The notes: generated from the sequence alone by a model not told the origin. A stretch of DNA of 64,000 nt from Rossellomorea vietnamensis (GCF_008180615.1 NZ_VTEH01000012.1:1-64000), one strand, 5' to 3'; shown: positions 9,511 to 18,212, numbered from the stretch's first letter. Translations and numbers: made by a program.

Positions 9511-10212
9511 TCATACGCTTCGATGCAGCTTTAAAAGCTGAAGGGTTGTTTTTTCTTTGTCAGTCTCATGAAGAAACTCATGCACAATTCTGCCTTCCTT
9601 CATGAAATAAATGATGTCTCCAACTTCAGCTGCGACATCCATCATGTGAGTAGACAGAATGATGGTTGTTCCTGTTTTTTTCACTTCATTAACGATATTT
9701 ATAAATCCATTGATCCAATAAGGATCCAGGCCATTTGTCGGCTCATCCATTAATAATAAAAGGGGAGTACCCAAGAGAGCTTGGCCGAATAAGAGCCGCT
9801 GGCGCATACCTTTAGAAAGATTTTTAATCAATTCATCTTTTTTTTCAATGAGTCCTATGCGTGACAAAATCTCTTCCACTTGTGTCTTGGAAGCATCAGG
9901 ACGGTAAGAGGCGTAAAAGTGAAGCATTTCCCCAACAGACATCAGCTGTTGTGCAGGAAAACTGTCAGGCATATAGCCAATTCGGTTCACATAGTTCCCT
10001 CGGCTTTTCTCCATTTCGATTCCGTCCAGAACCACATGGCCGGCAGTTGGCTTTGACAAGGCAGCCAGTATTTGTATTAATGTACTTTTTCCAGCTCCGT
10101 TTCCCCCGCACAACACCACACACTGTCCTGGTTCTGCTGTAAAGGATAGAGGAAGAAGAGCTTCTTTACTTTGATAGACCTTTGACACTTCTTCTACTTT
10201 CAATAGACTCAA
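9511..10212 (-). CDS. nosF: ABC transporter ATP-binding protein, NosF-like
   Basis: Cytoplasmic ATPase subunit, 233 residues, pairing with the membrane protein encoded just upstream. Walker A is GGNGAGKST, the signature is LSKGMRQRL, Walker B is LLLLMDEP with TNGLD, and the H-loop is in ILSTHMMDV. The start is a TTG at 10212 after AAAGGAGGAAGA; it overlaps the nosY stop in TTGA, so the two are translationally coupled. NosFY with NosD supports assembly of the copper-sulfur cluster of nitrous oxide reductase. Assignment rests on its nosD-nosL-nosY context; alone it would only be called an ABC-2 ATPase. Confidence 0.82.
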   Translation of the reverse strand: MSLLKVEEVSKVYQSKEALLPLSFTAEPGQCVVLCGGNGAGKSTLIQILAALSKPTAGHVVLDGIEMEKSRGNYVNRIGYMPDSFPAQQLMSVGEMLHFYASYRPDASKTQVEEILSRIGLIEKKDELIKNLSKGMRQRLLFGQALLGTPLLLLMDEPTNGLDPYWINGFINIVNEVKKTGTTIILSTHMMDVAAEVGDIIYFMKEGRIVHEFLHETDKEKTTLQLLKLHRSV

Positions 10213-11021
10213 TTCATCTTCCTCCTTTCGAGTTTCCATCCGGCTGCTCCAAGCACTGCGGCTATAAACAAAAAGGAATAGATCCCAAGCAGCGGAAAGG
10301 AAACAGGCAGTTCTAATAATGAGATCACCGTATCGAATTCCTGGCCAAAAACTGCTCCGCCGCCGAATTGAACAACGAAAAAGACACGCAGAAGCTCGGC
10401 GGGATTAAGAAGTAATGAAAGTGCCAATATATTCGGTATCAGCGGGTAAGGGATAAATTGCAGAATAGCTATTAACAGGCTTGCCCACATCATAATGAGA
10501 ATGAACCAGACGGTCACCGACCCCATCAAAGCCTGCCAGCGCGTAGAAGCGAAAGAGCCCAATAATATTCCCAACCCGAGAAAGAAGCTTTGCAGAAATA
10601 TAGAAAATAGATAAATAAGGATGATCCATTTCAAAGAGACAGAGAACTGCAGAACCGTACTTATTAAAATGCTGATTCCGAAGCTTAAAGTGAAAATGGC
10701 GATCTGAGCCACCAGCTGGCCGAGAAATTTTCCGCTGATATAACGAATGGCTGATATTGGGTAAGTACTGATGATGGCCCATTGTCCGCTTTCCACTTCA
10801 TTTGTAATAGAAAGAGAGCCGATGATCAACATGAATAAAGGTAAAAGATATAATAGGAGATTAATGATTGTGCCTAACATATTGGTATAGCCTTCGAATT
10901 GCGGCAAGCCTCTATTTAACAAAAACAGCAGACTTATGACCGAAGTCCACAAAATAACAAAGGTATAGGAAGAGGGCTGTCTTAATGTCGTCCGCCACTC
11001 TGTTAAAAATGCTGTTTTCAT
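10209..11021 (-). CDS. nosY: ABC-2 type permease, NosY-like
   Basis: Membrane subunit of the NosFY exporter, 270 residues with about six membrane helices (around 20-40, 55-75, 100-125, 130-155, 160-190 and 240-262). The segment SITNEVESGQWAIISTYPIS after the second helix is typical of ABC-2 permeases of this group. AAGGGGG precedes the ATG. It is separated from nosL by 239 bases containing a dispersed repeat but still runs in the same direction, and it overlaps nosF. The likely role is export of a sulfur species for the NosZ copper site; this is inferred from the family. Confidence 0.8.
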   Translation of the reverse strand: MKTAFLTEWRTTLRQPSSYTFVILWTSVISLLFLLNRGLPQFEGYTNMLGTIINLLLYLLPLFMLIIGSLSITNEVESGQWAIISTYPISAIRYISGKFLGQLVAQIAIFTLSFGISILISTVLQFSVSLKWIILIYLFSIFLQSFFLGLGILLGSFASTRWQALMGSVTVWFILIMMWASLLIAILQFIPYPLIPNILALSLLLNPAELLRVFFVVQFGGGAVFGQEFDTVISLLELPVSFPLLGIYSFLFIAAVLGAAGWKLERRKMN

Positions 11022-11144
11022 CCTAAGCCCCCTTACAAAAATTTAATAGGACGGTGTATTGATTGGGTATACAGCCGTCCCTTGATTATTATTAAGGTGT
11101 TTCTAACATCATCCTGGAGGAAAACTTTAACTAAGTTATCCACG

Positions 11145-11258
11145 TCCAGCTTCAGCCTCCGAGGTTCGTATCCACCGAATCGAACTCAGCCCCTGGGAGT
11201 CAAATGTCCGAAGAGAATAATTCGGGGAGGGTCCGGGCACTTGCGCTTTTGTTCCTAA
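11145..11258 (-). repeat. Bacillaceae dispersed intergenic repeat between nosL and nosY
   Basis: Starts GTCCAGCTTCAGCCTCCGAG and ends GGGCACTTGCGCTTTTG on the plus strand, with complementary internal blocks. The same border sequences are familiar to me from many Bacillus intergenic regions. It sits inside the nos gene string and could fold into a long hairpin affecting nosYF expression. Confidence 0.55.
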
Positions 11259-11260
11259 CA

Positions 11261-11833
11261 TTAATGGTCTGAGCTATCATGGTCGCCATTCTCGGAATGA
11301 TCCATTTCTTCTTCAGTATCATCGTGATTATGTCCATCGTTACCCTCAGTTTCTTCATGATCATGTCCATGATGATGGTCCTTCATTTCTCTATTCATTT
11401 TCCATTCATGAGTCTGCAGGTCATCATAGGTCAAAAGGTCGCCATTGTTTTCTTCGACAAATTGTTCTGCGTCCTCTTTTTCCTGGAAAGAGATAATATT
11501 ATAACTCATAGGTGTTTTGACGGATTCGTTGTATACATACGTTGCTTGTTCTCCCTCAATCCAGTCATCAGTATCGAAATCTCTTACGAAGTGGGCAGCC
11601 ATATCTTCTGTTCCATTCTCATCCATCCAGTCATACATACATCCAACATCATCAAACTTGAGTACTTTATCGTTAGTCAAAATGATTTCAGTGGCAAACT
11701 GGCTGTTCATTACTTGCATATTGCACACCGCACATGTATCCGTTGACTCATCGATCGCAACAGGTTCGATCGCATTGTTTCCGCAGCCTGCTATGAACAT
11801 AGCCGCTGCTAATAAAACGATGATTTTCTTCAT
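11261..11833 (-). CDS. nosL: NosL copper-chaperone lipoprotein with His-rich tail
   Basis: Membrane-anchored outer-face protein, 190 residues. The signal peptide ends in the lipobox IAGC (Cys17). The NosL core has TCAVCNMQVMNSQFA with paired Cys and Met residues and KFDDVGCMYDWM, consistent with Cu(I) binding and delivery to NosZ. From about residue 150 the tail is extremely rich in His, Asp and Glu (HHHGHDH and similar), a plausible extra metal reservoir that is longer than in typical NosL. AGGAGG precedes the ATG, which overlaps the nosD stop in ATGA. It is coupled to nosD and followed at a distance by nosY and nosF. Confidence 0.9.
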   Translation of the reverse strand: MKKIIVLLAAAMFIAGCGNNAIEPVAIDESTDTCAVCNMQVMNSQFATEIILTNDKVLKFDDVGCMYDWMDENGTEDMAAHFVRDFDTDDWIEGEQATYVYNESVKTPMSYNIISFQEKEDAEQFVEENNGDLLTYDDLQTHEWKMNREMKDHHHGHDHEETEGNDGHNHDDTEEEMDHSENGDHDSSDH

Positions 11834-13203
11834 TTATATTTCCTCCTAGTGTTAAATAACTTAATGCCTATTATGGTAAAACCGAGCCCAATGAATACTT
11901 TTAGAATGAAAGGTAACAAGTTGAAACCATCTCCATCAGGTTGGACAGGGGGGGTCATTAATGGGTTTTCGTCCTGCATCACATTCTCTGCCGGCACTTT
12001 GAATAACGCCTTTAATACTGTGATACCGGGTGAATCGAAGAATAACTGATAAGCAGGGGTGTCCTCGGTTAACAGTAAGTAAAGCGGTTCAGCAGCGTAA
12101 GGAAATATGCTGGTTCCTTCATTTCCTTGTTGAAGTTTCATTGAGGCATCCCAATAATTATGGTCTACGTTGTTCTTGATACTATCAACAGCTTGAAGTT
12201 CGTTCACATTTCCAATGAAGCTGTTATTCGTGACGGTATTTTGATTGGTTTTGTTGAATTGAACTCCAATGAAATTGCTTGTAATAAGGTTGTCCATTAC
12301 TTCATTGCCTTCTGCAGATTCCATGAAGATACCCACCCGATTTTGAGTAATGGTATTGTTCCGTACAATCGTGTCATCGGCATCAAATAACAGGAGGCCC
12401 TGGGAATGGACATTGGAATTGTTAAAACTGAAAGTGTTATCAATTACTTGGGCGTTATTGGTCGTCATAACCATTGCTCCAGTGAAGTTTTGATGAGAAA
12501 GATTAGACTGAACGACCACTTCATCGGAATACATCAGATGAAGCCCATACCTAGCTGACTGGATATTGTTCTGCAGGATCTTGTTCTTGCTCCCTCGTTC
12601 CATGTAGATACCGTCCAGCACATGATTGATTTCTACGCCTTGGATGACATTTTCTGTCGAATCCCAGACATCAATCGCATGACCCGCTCCATTTGTGGTG
12701 ATCTTACCACCTTTAATAACAGAATTGGTGACGCCGTCCAGCCTAATGCCGGTGCTTCTGCTGTTAATCTGAATATTATCCAGAGTGATGTTACTGCCCG
12801 CCAGGTATATGGAGGGTCCGCCAATTTCAGTCTCTTCCTGCTCATGGTTGTCATGCTCATGGCCGGCACCGGATTGAGCCTGCGGGCCTATTGTTGAATC
12901 ATCGTCCTTGCAATGTTCAAGTTGGATGTTTTGTAATTTAACATCATCAGCTTGCACTTGTAGCAGAGGCTGATTAGAGCAGGAGCGAATTACCGTATAC
13001 TCCGATCCTATTAATGTTATGGGCTTTGTGATAATGATTTCATCCTCGTAGGTATGGTCTAATAATGTAACTGCACTCCCAGCAGAGGCTTGATCAATCA
13101 AAGCCTGCAATTGACCTTCACTTGTAGCGCTGTCAGGTTTGGTCAAGAAAAGGATAAATAAGAGAGAAAGAGCCGAAATACCAATATATTTTTTCCTATT
13201 CAC
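11830..13203 (-). CDS. nosD: NosD, beta-helix protein for nitrous oxide reductase maturation
   Basis: Extracytoplasmic maturation factor, 457 residues. There is an N-terminal signal or anchor helix (about 7-25), then a right-handed beta-helix made of repeated short turns with Asn/Ile spacing (for example NNTITQNRVGIFMESAEGN) over about 130-350, and a C-terminal membrane helix with a KLFNTRRKYK tail. An inserted HEHDNHEQEE stretch near 115 is His-rich. The GTG start has only a weak, distant GGAG. It is the first gene of nosD-nosL-nosY-nosF. NosD works with NosFY in building the CuZ cluster. No nosZ, nosC or nosB gene lies upstream within the window. Confidence 0.88.
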   Translation of the reverse strand: MNRKKYIGISALSLLFILFLTKPDSATSEGQLQALIDQASAGSAVTLLDHTYEDEIIITKPITLIGSEYTVIRSCSNQPLLQVQADDVKLQNIQLEHCKDDDSTIGPQAQSGAGHEHDNHEQEETEIGGPSIYLAGSNITLDNIQINSRSTGIRLDGVTNSVIKGGKITTNGAGHAIDVWDSTENVIQGVEINHVLDGIYMERGSKNKILQNNIQSARYGLHLMYSDEVVVQSNLSHQNFTGAMVMTTNNAQVIDNTFSFNNSNVHSQGLLLFDADDTIVRNNTITQNRVGIFMESAEGNEVMDNLITSNFIGVQFNKTNQNTVTNNSFIGNVNELQAVDSIKNNVDHNYWDASMKLQQGNEGTSIFPYAAEPLYLLLTEDTPAYQLFFDSPGITVLKALFKVPAENVMQDENPLMTPPVQPDGDGFNLLPFILKVFIGLGFTIIGIKLFNTRRKYK

Positions 13204-14073
13204 TTTGAGGTATCATCTCCCATGTAAGCGTTAAATAATATGAGCAATGAAATGCTGATCTCAGACTACCCAAGAATAATCTTAAATTGTATATGTGAAA
13301 TTACAATGAAGTTTCTGGGTATTTTAAATGAACTAACGGTGTGTCAGGCGTGTAAAAACACTAGTTAAGAATCAACGCTGAATGTGCTGCCGGTGTACTG
13401 CTGAATTCAACAGTATTATCAAGTATGCCAAAGATAATTAATTTAAATCATTCTCTATTGAAGTACAGTAAAATTATGAATAGTAATAAAAGGGTGAATT
13501 GAATTAACAGGGGCATTACCGATAACGGCTGTAAAGGAAATTTGTAAGATTTTTAGAATGCTTAATTGATATAGCTGCAGTACAATGAGTCCCTTGCCTT
13601 CATTGAAAGAGGCTCAGATTAAGTTTAACGATTTTCAATCCTTCAAGTTGGCAGGTCATATTATTTAAATAAAAATAGTAGTGGAACCATCCATAAGGAG
13701 GACGTCTGTATTTGAATGGCTCTTTCGTCTTTCGTACTGCTATTTAATATGGATTTCGTAAGATAACGCCAACATTCACTTAAAATATTCCGTTAAGCAA
13801 AAAAGGAAAGACGTGCTCTCTCCGATTAGAGAGGGATATCCGAGAGCAACAATATATGCAAAAACAGCCATTTGAATTAAGAACATGGCAATCCATGCTT
13901 GCTTCCGATGCCACCCTGAAAATTGGGAGAGTTCACTAGCAGGAAATCTCAATTGAGGGGGCAGATATATAATTTCCCCTCAGATCAATCAGTTTATTTT
14001 AAATATTCACAGTTGACAATTTATTCATCCCGGTTTATAGTGATTCTAATAACTTAATAGTATCCAATTTTTT
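13204..14073. other. 870-base gene-free stretch upstream of nosD
   Basis: No convincing gene on either strand. A promoter-like TTGAAG with TAGTAAT occurs near 13460-13490 but leads only to a two-codon frame. It contains R1 repeat copy B (13773-13870). If nosZ was once here, no recognisable trace remains. Confidence 0.4.
13773..13870 (+). repeat. dispersed repeat R1, copy B
   Basis: Shares CTCTCCGATTAGAGAG with copy A at 5.8 kb, and the 25-base tail starting AGCAACAATATATGC with the minus-strand copy at 37.6 kb, where that tail is identical. Confidence 0.65.
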
Positions 14074-14172
14074 CTTATCCAGAGAGGTGGAGGGACTGGC
14101 CCTTTGATACCTCGGCAGCGGACTTTTAATAGTACTGTGCCAATTCCAGTAGCGTAATGCTAGCAGATAAGA
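14074..14172 (+). promoter_or_regulatory. SAM-I riboswitch (S-box) aptamer
   Basis: The S-box hallmarks are all present in order: CTTATCCAGAGAGGTGGAGG, GACTGGCCCTTTGATACC, CGGCAGCGG, GTGCCAATTCC, and the closing GCAGATAAGA that pairs with CTTATC. It precedes a terminator and a methionine-cycle gene, so bound S-adenosylmethionine should stop transcription. Confidence 0.95.
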
Positions 14173-14200
14173 AGAGAAGGTCTTTTAAATTCGTTTATTG

Positions 14201-14236
14201 CCCCCTCTTCTTATTTTTGAGAAGAGGGGGTTTTTG
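14201..14236 (+). terminator. S-box expression-platform terminator
   Basis: Stem CCCCCTCTTCT / AGAAGAGGGGG followed by TTTTTG. The segment AAGAAGAGAAGG at 14169-14180, which closes P1, can instead pair with the left arm CCTCTTCT, giving the antiterminator of a SAM OFF switch. Confidence 0.92.
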
Positions 14237-14312
14237 TTTTACATAATAGCAATTGAATTAGGTTGGACGGTAGACGCTGTATTAGCAAAAAAATGAAAAG
14301 GATGGGATTTAT

Positions 14313-15416
14313 ATGACAAAAACATTGATTAGAGCACCATTCAGAGCCGATCACGTAGGGAGCCTGCTGCGCCCGGACAGGATTCACCGCGCAAGGAAGG
14401 AGTTTCAGGACGGAACCCTTTCTGCTGAAGCACTTCACGCTATTGAAACAGAAGAGATCAAAAGAATTGTAGACAAGCAGATTGAAGTGGGCTTGAAAGC
14501 CGTAACAGACGGGGAATTCCGCCGCCGATTCTGGCATACTGATTTCCTGGAGCACCTGAACGGAGTGGAGGGATATGTTCCCGAGCAGGGCTTCCAGTTT
14601 AAAGGCGAGGAAACCGAAAGATATGATGTTCGTGTCACCGGAAAAATTTCTTTTAACAGGGATCACCCGCATATAAAGGATTTTGTTGAATTCAAGGAAA
14701 TCGTCGGAGACCGGGCAGTTGCTAAGCAGACGATCCCGAGTCCGAACCAGTTGTTCAATGCCGGGATCCGCAATCTGGACATTTATCCGGACATAGAAGA
14801 ATATTCAAAAGATGTAATCCAAACCTATCGTGATGCCGTCCAAGCCTTTTATGCTGCAGGCTGCCGCTATTTGCAGTTTGACGATGTTTATATTGCCGGC
14901 CTGAATGCTCCGGAAATTCCATTCAATGACAGCGGCTATTCCCGAGAGGAGCTGATCGACTTAGCACTGCATGTGGTGAACAGCGTATTGGAAGATAAGC
15001 CGGAAGACCTGACAATCACGACCCACCTCTGCAGGGGGAACTACCGATCCAAATGGGCATTCGAGGGCAGTTACGCTAAAATTGCTCCCACCCTTTTTGC
15101 CAAAGAGAACGTGAACGGATTCTTCCTGGAATATGACGATGACCGTTCCGGTGATTTCCAGCCGCTGGAGCATATCCCGAATGGCGGCCCTCAGGTTGTG
15201 CTGGGCGTATTCACTTCCAAGCACGGTACCTTGGAAGATAAGGAAAATATCAAGGCGCGAGTGGAAGAAGCCACACAATTTGTGCCGTTGGAACAGCTCT
15301 GTATCAGCCCGCAGTGCGGCTTTGCTTCCACGCATCACGGCAATATTTTGACCGAGGAAGAGCAGTGGGCGAAGCTGAAGTACATTGTGGAGGTTTCTAA
15401 AGAAATTTGGGGGTGA
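14313..15416 (+). CDS. yxjG: MetE C-terminal-like methionine synthase paralogue (YxjG/YxjH family)
   Basis: Cobalamin-independent methyltransferase domain, 367 residues, predicted to pass a methyl group to homocysteine. It covers only the catalytic half of MetE. Zinc ligands are visible as His238 and Cys240 (THLCRGNYRS), a Glu near 273 and Cys335 (SPQCGFAS). The N-terminus FRADHVGSLLRP is typical of YxjG and YxjH. The ATG follows AAAAGGATGG. A SAM riboswitch directly upstream supports a role in methionine salvage or synthesis. The natural methyl donor of these short forms is not settled. It is a single gene followed by a terminator. Confidence 0.88.
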   Translation: MTKTLIRAPFRADHVGSLLRPDRIHRARKEFQDGTLSAEALHAIETEEIKRIVDKQIEVGLKAVTDGEFRRRFWHTDFLEHLNGVEGYVPEQGFQFKGEETERYDVRVTGKISFNRDHPHIKDFVEFKEIVGDRAVAKQTIPSPNQLFNAGIRNLDIYPDIEEYSKDVIQTYRDAVQAFYAAGCRYLQFDDVYIAGLNAPEIPFNDSGYSREELIDLALHVVNSVLEDKPEDLTITTHLCRGNYRSKWAFEGSYAKIAPTLFAKENVNGFFLEYDDDRSGDFQPLEHIPNGGPQVVLGVFTSKHGTLEDKENIKARVEEATQFVPLEQLCISPQCGFASTHHGNILTEEEQWAKLKYIVEVSKEIWG

Positions 15417-15452
15417 GGGTTTTCGGGTTTTTAAGGAAGCCGGCTTTTAAAA

Positions 15453-15492
15453 GGCAGGAACAAGGGGAAGGCGTCTTGTTCCTGTCTTTTGT
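15453..15492 (+). terminator. terminator of the MetE-like gene
   Basis: Stem GGCAGGAACAAG / CTTGTTCCTGTC with a ten-base loop, followed by TTTTG. Confidence 0.85.
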
Positions 15493-15530
15493 TTTGGGCG
15501 TGAGATATAGTTCCTCCGTTCCTAAAAGGG

Positions 15531-15955
15531 GTTTAAACGGCATCAACGGTAGAGGTTTGTTGGTTTGATGCTGTATAACCGGGGTTTAAGCAGCATCAAG
15601 TATAGGGGGGTTGTGGATTTGATGCTGTATAAATGAGGTTTAAACGGCATCAAAGGTAGAGGTTTGTAGGTTTGATGCTGTATAAAAGGGGTTTAAATGG
15701 CATCAATGGTAGGGGTTTGTAGGTTTGATGCTGTATAAGTAAGGTTTAAACAGCATCAATGGTAGAGGTTTGTAGGTTTGATGCAGTATAAACGGGGTTT
15801 AAGCAGCATCAAGTAAAGGGGTTTGTGGATTTGATGCAGTATAAATGAGGTTTAAACAACATCAAAGGTAGAGGTTTGTAGGTTTGATGCTGTATAAAAG
15901 GGGTTTAAACGGCATCAACGGTAGGAGTTTATGGATTTGATGAGGTATAAACGTG
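15531..15955 (+). repeat. tandem array 1: eight units of 53 bp with hairpin
   Basis: Units start at 15531, 15584, 15638, 15691, 15744, 15797, 15850 and 15903, spacing 53 (once 54). Each has an inverted repeat of TTGATGCTGTATAA and GGTTTAAACAGCATCAA, joined by a conserved linker like GGTAGAGGTTTGTAGG. Units differ by scattered substitutions. There is no unique spacer, so it is not CRISPR. It lies between two plus-strand genes. Confidence 0.9.
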
Positions 15956-15994
15956 GTGTACCCAGCCTAAAAGCGTACCCCCCACAATCCCAGG

Positions 15995-16023
15995 TTGTCG
16001 AGCCAGCAAAAGAGCTATATAAT
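15995..16023 (+). promoter_or_regulatory. sigma-A promoter of the 40-residue peptide gene
   Basis: TTGTCG, 17-base spacer, TATAAT, about 33 bases ahead of the small open frame at 16056. Confidence 0.75.
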
Positions 16024-16055
16024 GAAAGTATCTTAAACATAAAGGAGGGAATATC

Positions 16056-16178
16056 ATGAAATCGTTCATTGTAGACGTCAAAGCAGAGAAAAAATATCTT
16101 GTGTTTATGATGTCTATTTTTGGATTCTCTGCTGCCAACGGGACAGGTCTGTCCTTTTTCAGCGGAAATTCCAACTGA
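16056..16178 (+). CDS. 40-residue peptide of unknown function
   Basis: Short frame with an ideal AAAGGAGGG site 7 bases before its ATG, a good promoter just upstream and an intrinsic terminator 33 bases after its stop. The peptide has a charged N-terminal half (MKSFIVDVKAEKK), a hydrophobic middle (YLVFMMSIFGFSA) and a polar Gly/Ser/Asn tail. I do not recognise it. It could be a secreted signal or bacteriocin-like peptide, or a leader controlling the MFS gene that follows. There are no Cys residues and no His run that would suggest amino-acid attenuation. Confidence 0.6.
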   Translation: MKSFIVDVKAEKKYLVFMMSIFGFSAANGTGLSFFSGNSN

Positions 16179-16210
16179 ACGATTGCATGATTTCCTGAAG
16201 ATATTTACAG

Positions 16211-16239
16211 CCGCAGGGGATCTCCCTGTGGTTTTTTAC
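16211..16239 (+). terminator. terminator between the peptide gene and the MFS gene
   Basis: Stem CCGCAGGG / CCCTGTGG with a short loop, followed by TTTTTTAC. The MFS start is only about 30 bases beyond, so transport gene expression would come from read-through or a weak promoter. Confidence 0.8.
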
Positions 16240-16267
16240 TTTTGTGTTTAAGAGAGGACTTTTTACT

Positions 16268-17464
16268 ATGACTATCAAAAAGAACAATATTTACATGCTG
16301 TATTTTTATATATTTTTTGCTCAGTTATTTTTTGACCGGGCATTATGGGTCATCTATCTAGGGGACAAGGGGCTGACATTAGGCGAAATCGGAGTTTTGG
16401 AAGCTCTTCTTCATCTGGCGATTGTCCTTTTCGAGGTTCCGACAGGCATGATTGCTGACTTGTATGGAAGAAAAATCAGCCTGGTGGTCGGAAACATTTT
16501 CAGCTTGCTTTATGGTCTGTTTATGCTGATGAGCGGTTCGTTTTCGATGTTCACGCTGGCTTTTTTATCCATGGGATTAATGGTTACTTTTCATTCTGGA
16601 GCTGAGCAGGCATTTGCTTATGATACGTTGAAAAATCAAAACCGTGAAAAAGATTATACGAGGGTCATTGGCAGCATGACGGCCATTAGTTTGCTGTCAT
16701 TGAGCCTTGCCAAATTCCTCGGCGGCTTCATGGCGGATGTCAGCTGGGAATGGGTGTATGGTTCAACGATCTTCACCCATGTCCTGGCGATGGTTCCGCT
16801 GATATTTTTAAAAGAACCCCTGCGGGAAAAGCCGGAAGAGGTGGCGGGGCGCTGGTATCAACAATGGGTTCATCAATTTAAGCTTGGGGTTAATGTCTGG
16901 AGGACAAATTCGATTATCCACCAGCCGGTCGTACTCTTTATTTTAGCGAGTGCGGTCATGGTGATCATTGTTTTCTACGGACAGGAATACTTCATTCAAT
17001 TGGGGTACTCGCCGGTTGTTGTCGGAGCTGTGTTTACGATTGAGGGGCTGCTGGGAGTGGCGATGGCGAAGATTGCTTACAGAGTAGAAAGACGGTTGAA
17101 GTTCTTCAATATTCTCTATTATGGATGGGGTCTGTTTCTTCTGTTCTTTATCCTTTTCATCTTTGCCAGTGACTGGGCGATTCTGTTGTCGTTTCTTTTC
17201 CTTGCACAGCTGCTGAGCCTTTTTGAACCGATATTCAGTTCGTTCGTGCAGCAATTTTTAAAAAGCAATGTTCGATCTACTTTCCTATCGCTCATCGGGC
17301 TGGTGGAAAGCTTCGTCATCATGATCAGCTTCCCGCTGTTCGGGTTTGCGGTGGAACGTGCCGGCTTCACCAACGGCTTTACCGGCCTGCTGATTATCTT
17401 CTTTATTGGGGCAGGCGGATATCTGGTCTTCCAGCGAATCAAGATGCATAGAAAAACGGAATAA
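16268..17464 (+). CDS. MFS transporter
   Basis: Major facilitator family exporter, 398 residues with about 12 membrane helices. The loop after helix two reads MIADLYGRKISLVVG, matching the family motif around GxxADRxGRR. The ATG at 16268 follows GAGAGG; a GTG eight codons earlier is possible. Proteins of this type are multidrug or unknown-solute exporters, and the substrate cannot be inferred from sequence. It follows the 40-residue peptide gene and its terminator, so it may serve that peptide, but this is speculative. A strong terminator follows. Confidence 0.82.
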   Translation: MTIKKNNIYMLYFYIFFAQLFFDRALWVIYLGDKGLTLGEIGVLEALLHLAIVLFEVPTGMIADLYGRKISLVVGNIFSLLYGLFMLMSGSFSMFTLAFLSMGLMVTFHSGAEQAFAYDTLKNQNREKDYTRVIGSMTAISLLSLSLAKFLGGFMADVSWEWVYGSTIFTHVLAMVPLIFLKEPLREKPEEVAGRWYQQWVHQFKLGVNVWRTNSIIHQPVVLFILASAVMVIIVFYGQEYFIQLGYSPVVVGAVFTIEGLLGVAMAKIAYRVERRLKFFNILYYGWGLFLLFFILFIFASDWAILLSFLFLAQLLSLFEPIFSSFVQQFLKSNVRSTFLSLIGLVESFVIMISFPLFGFAVERAGFTNGFTGLLIIFFIGAGGYLVFQRIKMHRKTE

Positions 17465-17480
17465 AGTATTTTATACGTAA

Positions 17481-17520
17481 AAAGCTGAAGATCTGTTTAT
17501 TGGGATCTTCAGCTTTTTTA
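17481..17520 (+). terminator. MFS gene terminator
   Basis: Stem AAAGCTGAAGATC / GATCTTCAGCTTT with a run of T after it; palindromic enough to serve both strands. Confidence 0.88.
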
Positions 17521-17612
17521 TTGAGCTAATAAAATTGGAAGGTGTCAGAGGCAAATTAGTATGGAGAGCCTGTTGGGTAATAACCTGAAAAAATTGAATG
17601 GAGGCAGAGTAG

Positions 17613-18212
17613 TTAAGCTCTTATGGAGGCTTTCAAATCCTTTATTTCACTTTCATGCTTAATAGAACGAGCTGAAAGTGTGTCAATCATGCTTTGCTGC
17701 TCATTGAGGGTTTCTTTAATTGATTCCGTTTTGGTGTCAATGTGCTTCTCGATTTGTTTAAAGTACGGCCCTAATCCATTGATGAGGTTGTCTTTTAATT
17801 GGTCTTGTCCAGCCTGCAATCGATCTTGTCCGGCTTGCAATCGATCTAGTCCCGATTGAAATTTATCTTGTCTGTCTTGCAGTTGATCTAGTCCCAATTG
17901 AAATTTATCTTGTCTTTCTTGCAGTTGGTCTAGTCCCGATTGAAATTTGTCTTGTCTTTCTTGCAGTTGGTCTAGTCCAGCTTGAAAATGGTCTTGTCTG
18001 GCTTGCAATTGCTCTAGTCCAGCTTGAAAATGTTCTTGTCTGACTTGCAGTTGGTCTTGTCGAGCTTGCAACCGGTCTTGTCCAACTTTTAATTCTTTTA
18101 CGTCTTTGGTTAAACCGTCGAGTCGTCCTTCAATTGAAACAAAGCGCTGGTCTACTTGGTCAAAACGGTTATTCATTTGTTTCATGAACTGTTTCAATAA
18201 TTCTTCCATCAT
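17613..18212 (-). CDS. heptad-repeat coiled-coil protein, unknown function
   Basis: A 199-residue soluble protein. Residues about 45-145 are a nearly perfect string of seven-residue units (LQARQDQ, FQAGLEQ, LQERQDK, FQSGLDQ and similar), with Leu or Phe at the first position and Gln next, which predicts a long uninterrupted coiled coil. At DNA level many units repeat as 42-bp doublets, so copy number may change by slippage. AAAGGAGG precedes the start. The C-terminal end ESEIKDLKASIRA is also helical. I cannot assign a partner. It lies between an MFS gene and a divergent P450 gene. Confidence 0.8.
   Translation of the reverse strand: MMEELLKQFMKQMNNRFDQVDQRFVSIEGRLDGLTKDVKELKVGQDRLQARQDQLQVRQEHFQAGLEQLQARQDHFQAGLDQLQERQDKFQSGLDQLQERQDKFQLGLDQLQDRQDKFQSGLDRLQAGQDRLQAGQDQLKDNLINGLGPYFKQIEKHIDTKTESIKETLNEQQSMIDTLSARSIKHESEIKDLKASIRA

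Noticed and set aside
13586..13669. 27-residue frame in the gap upstream of the SAM riboswitch
   Set aside because: No ribosome binding site or promoter relation; considered chance.
15531..15955. CRISPR array
   Set aside because: The segments between repeated hairpins are themselves nearly identical and no cas gene is present; it is a plain tandem repeat. The same holds for the arrays at 42196 and 57032.
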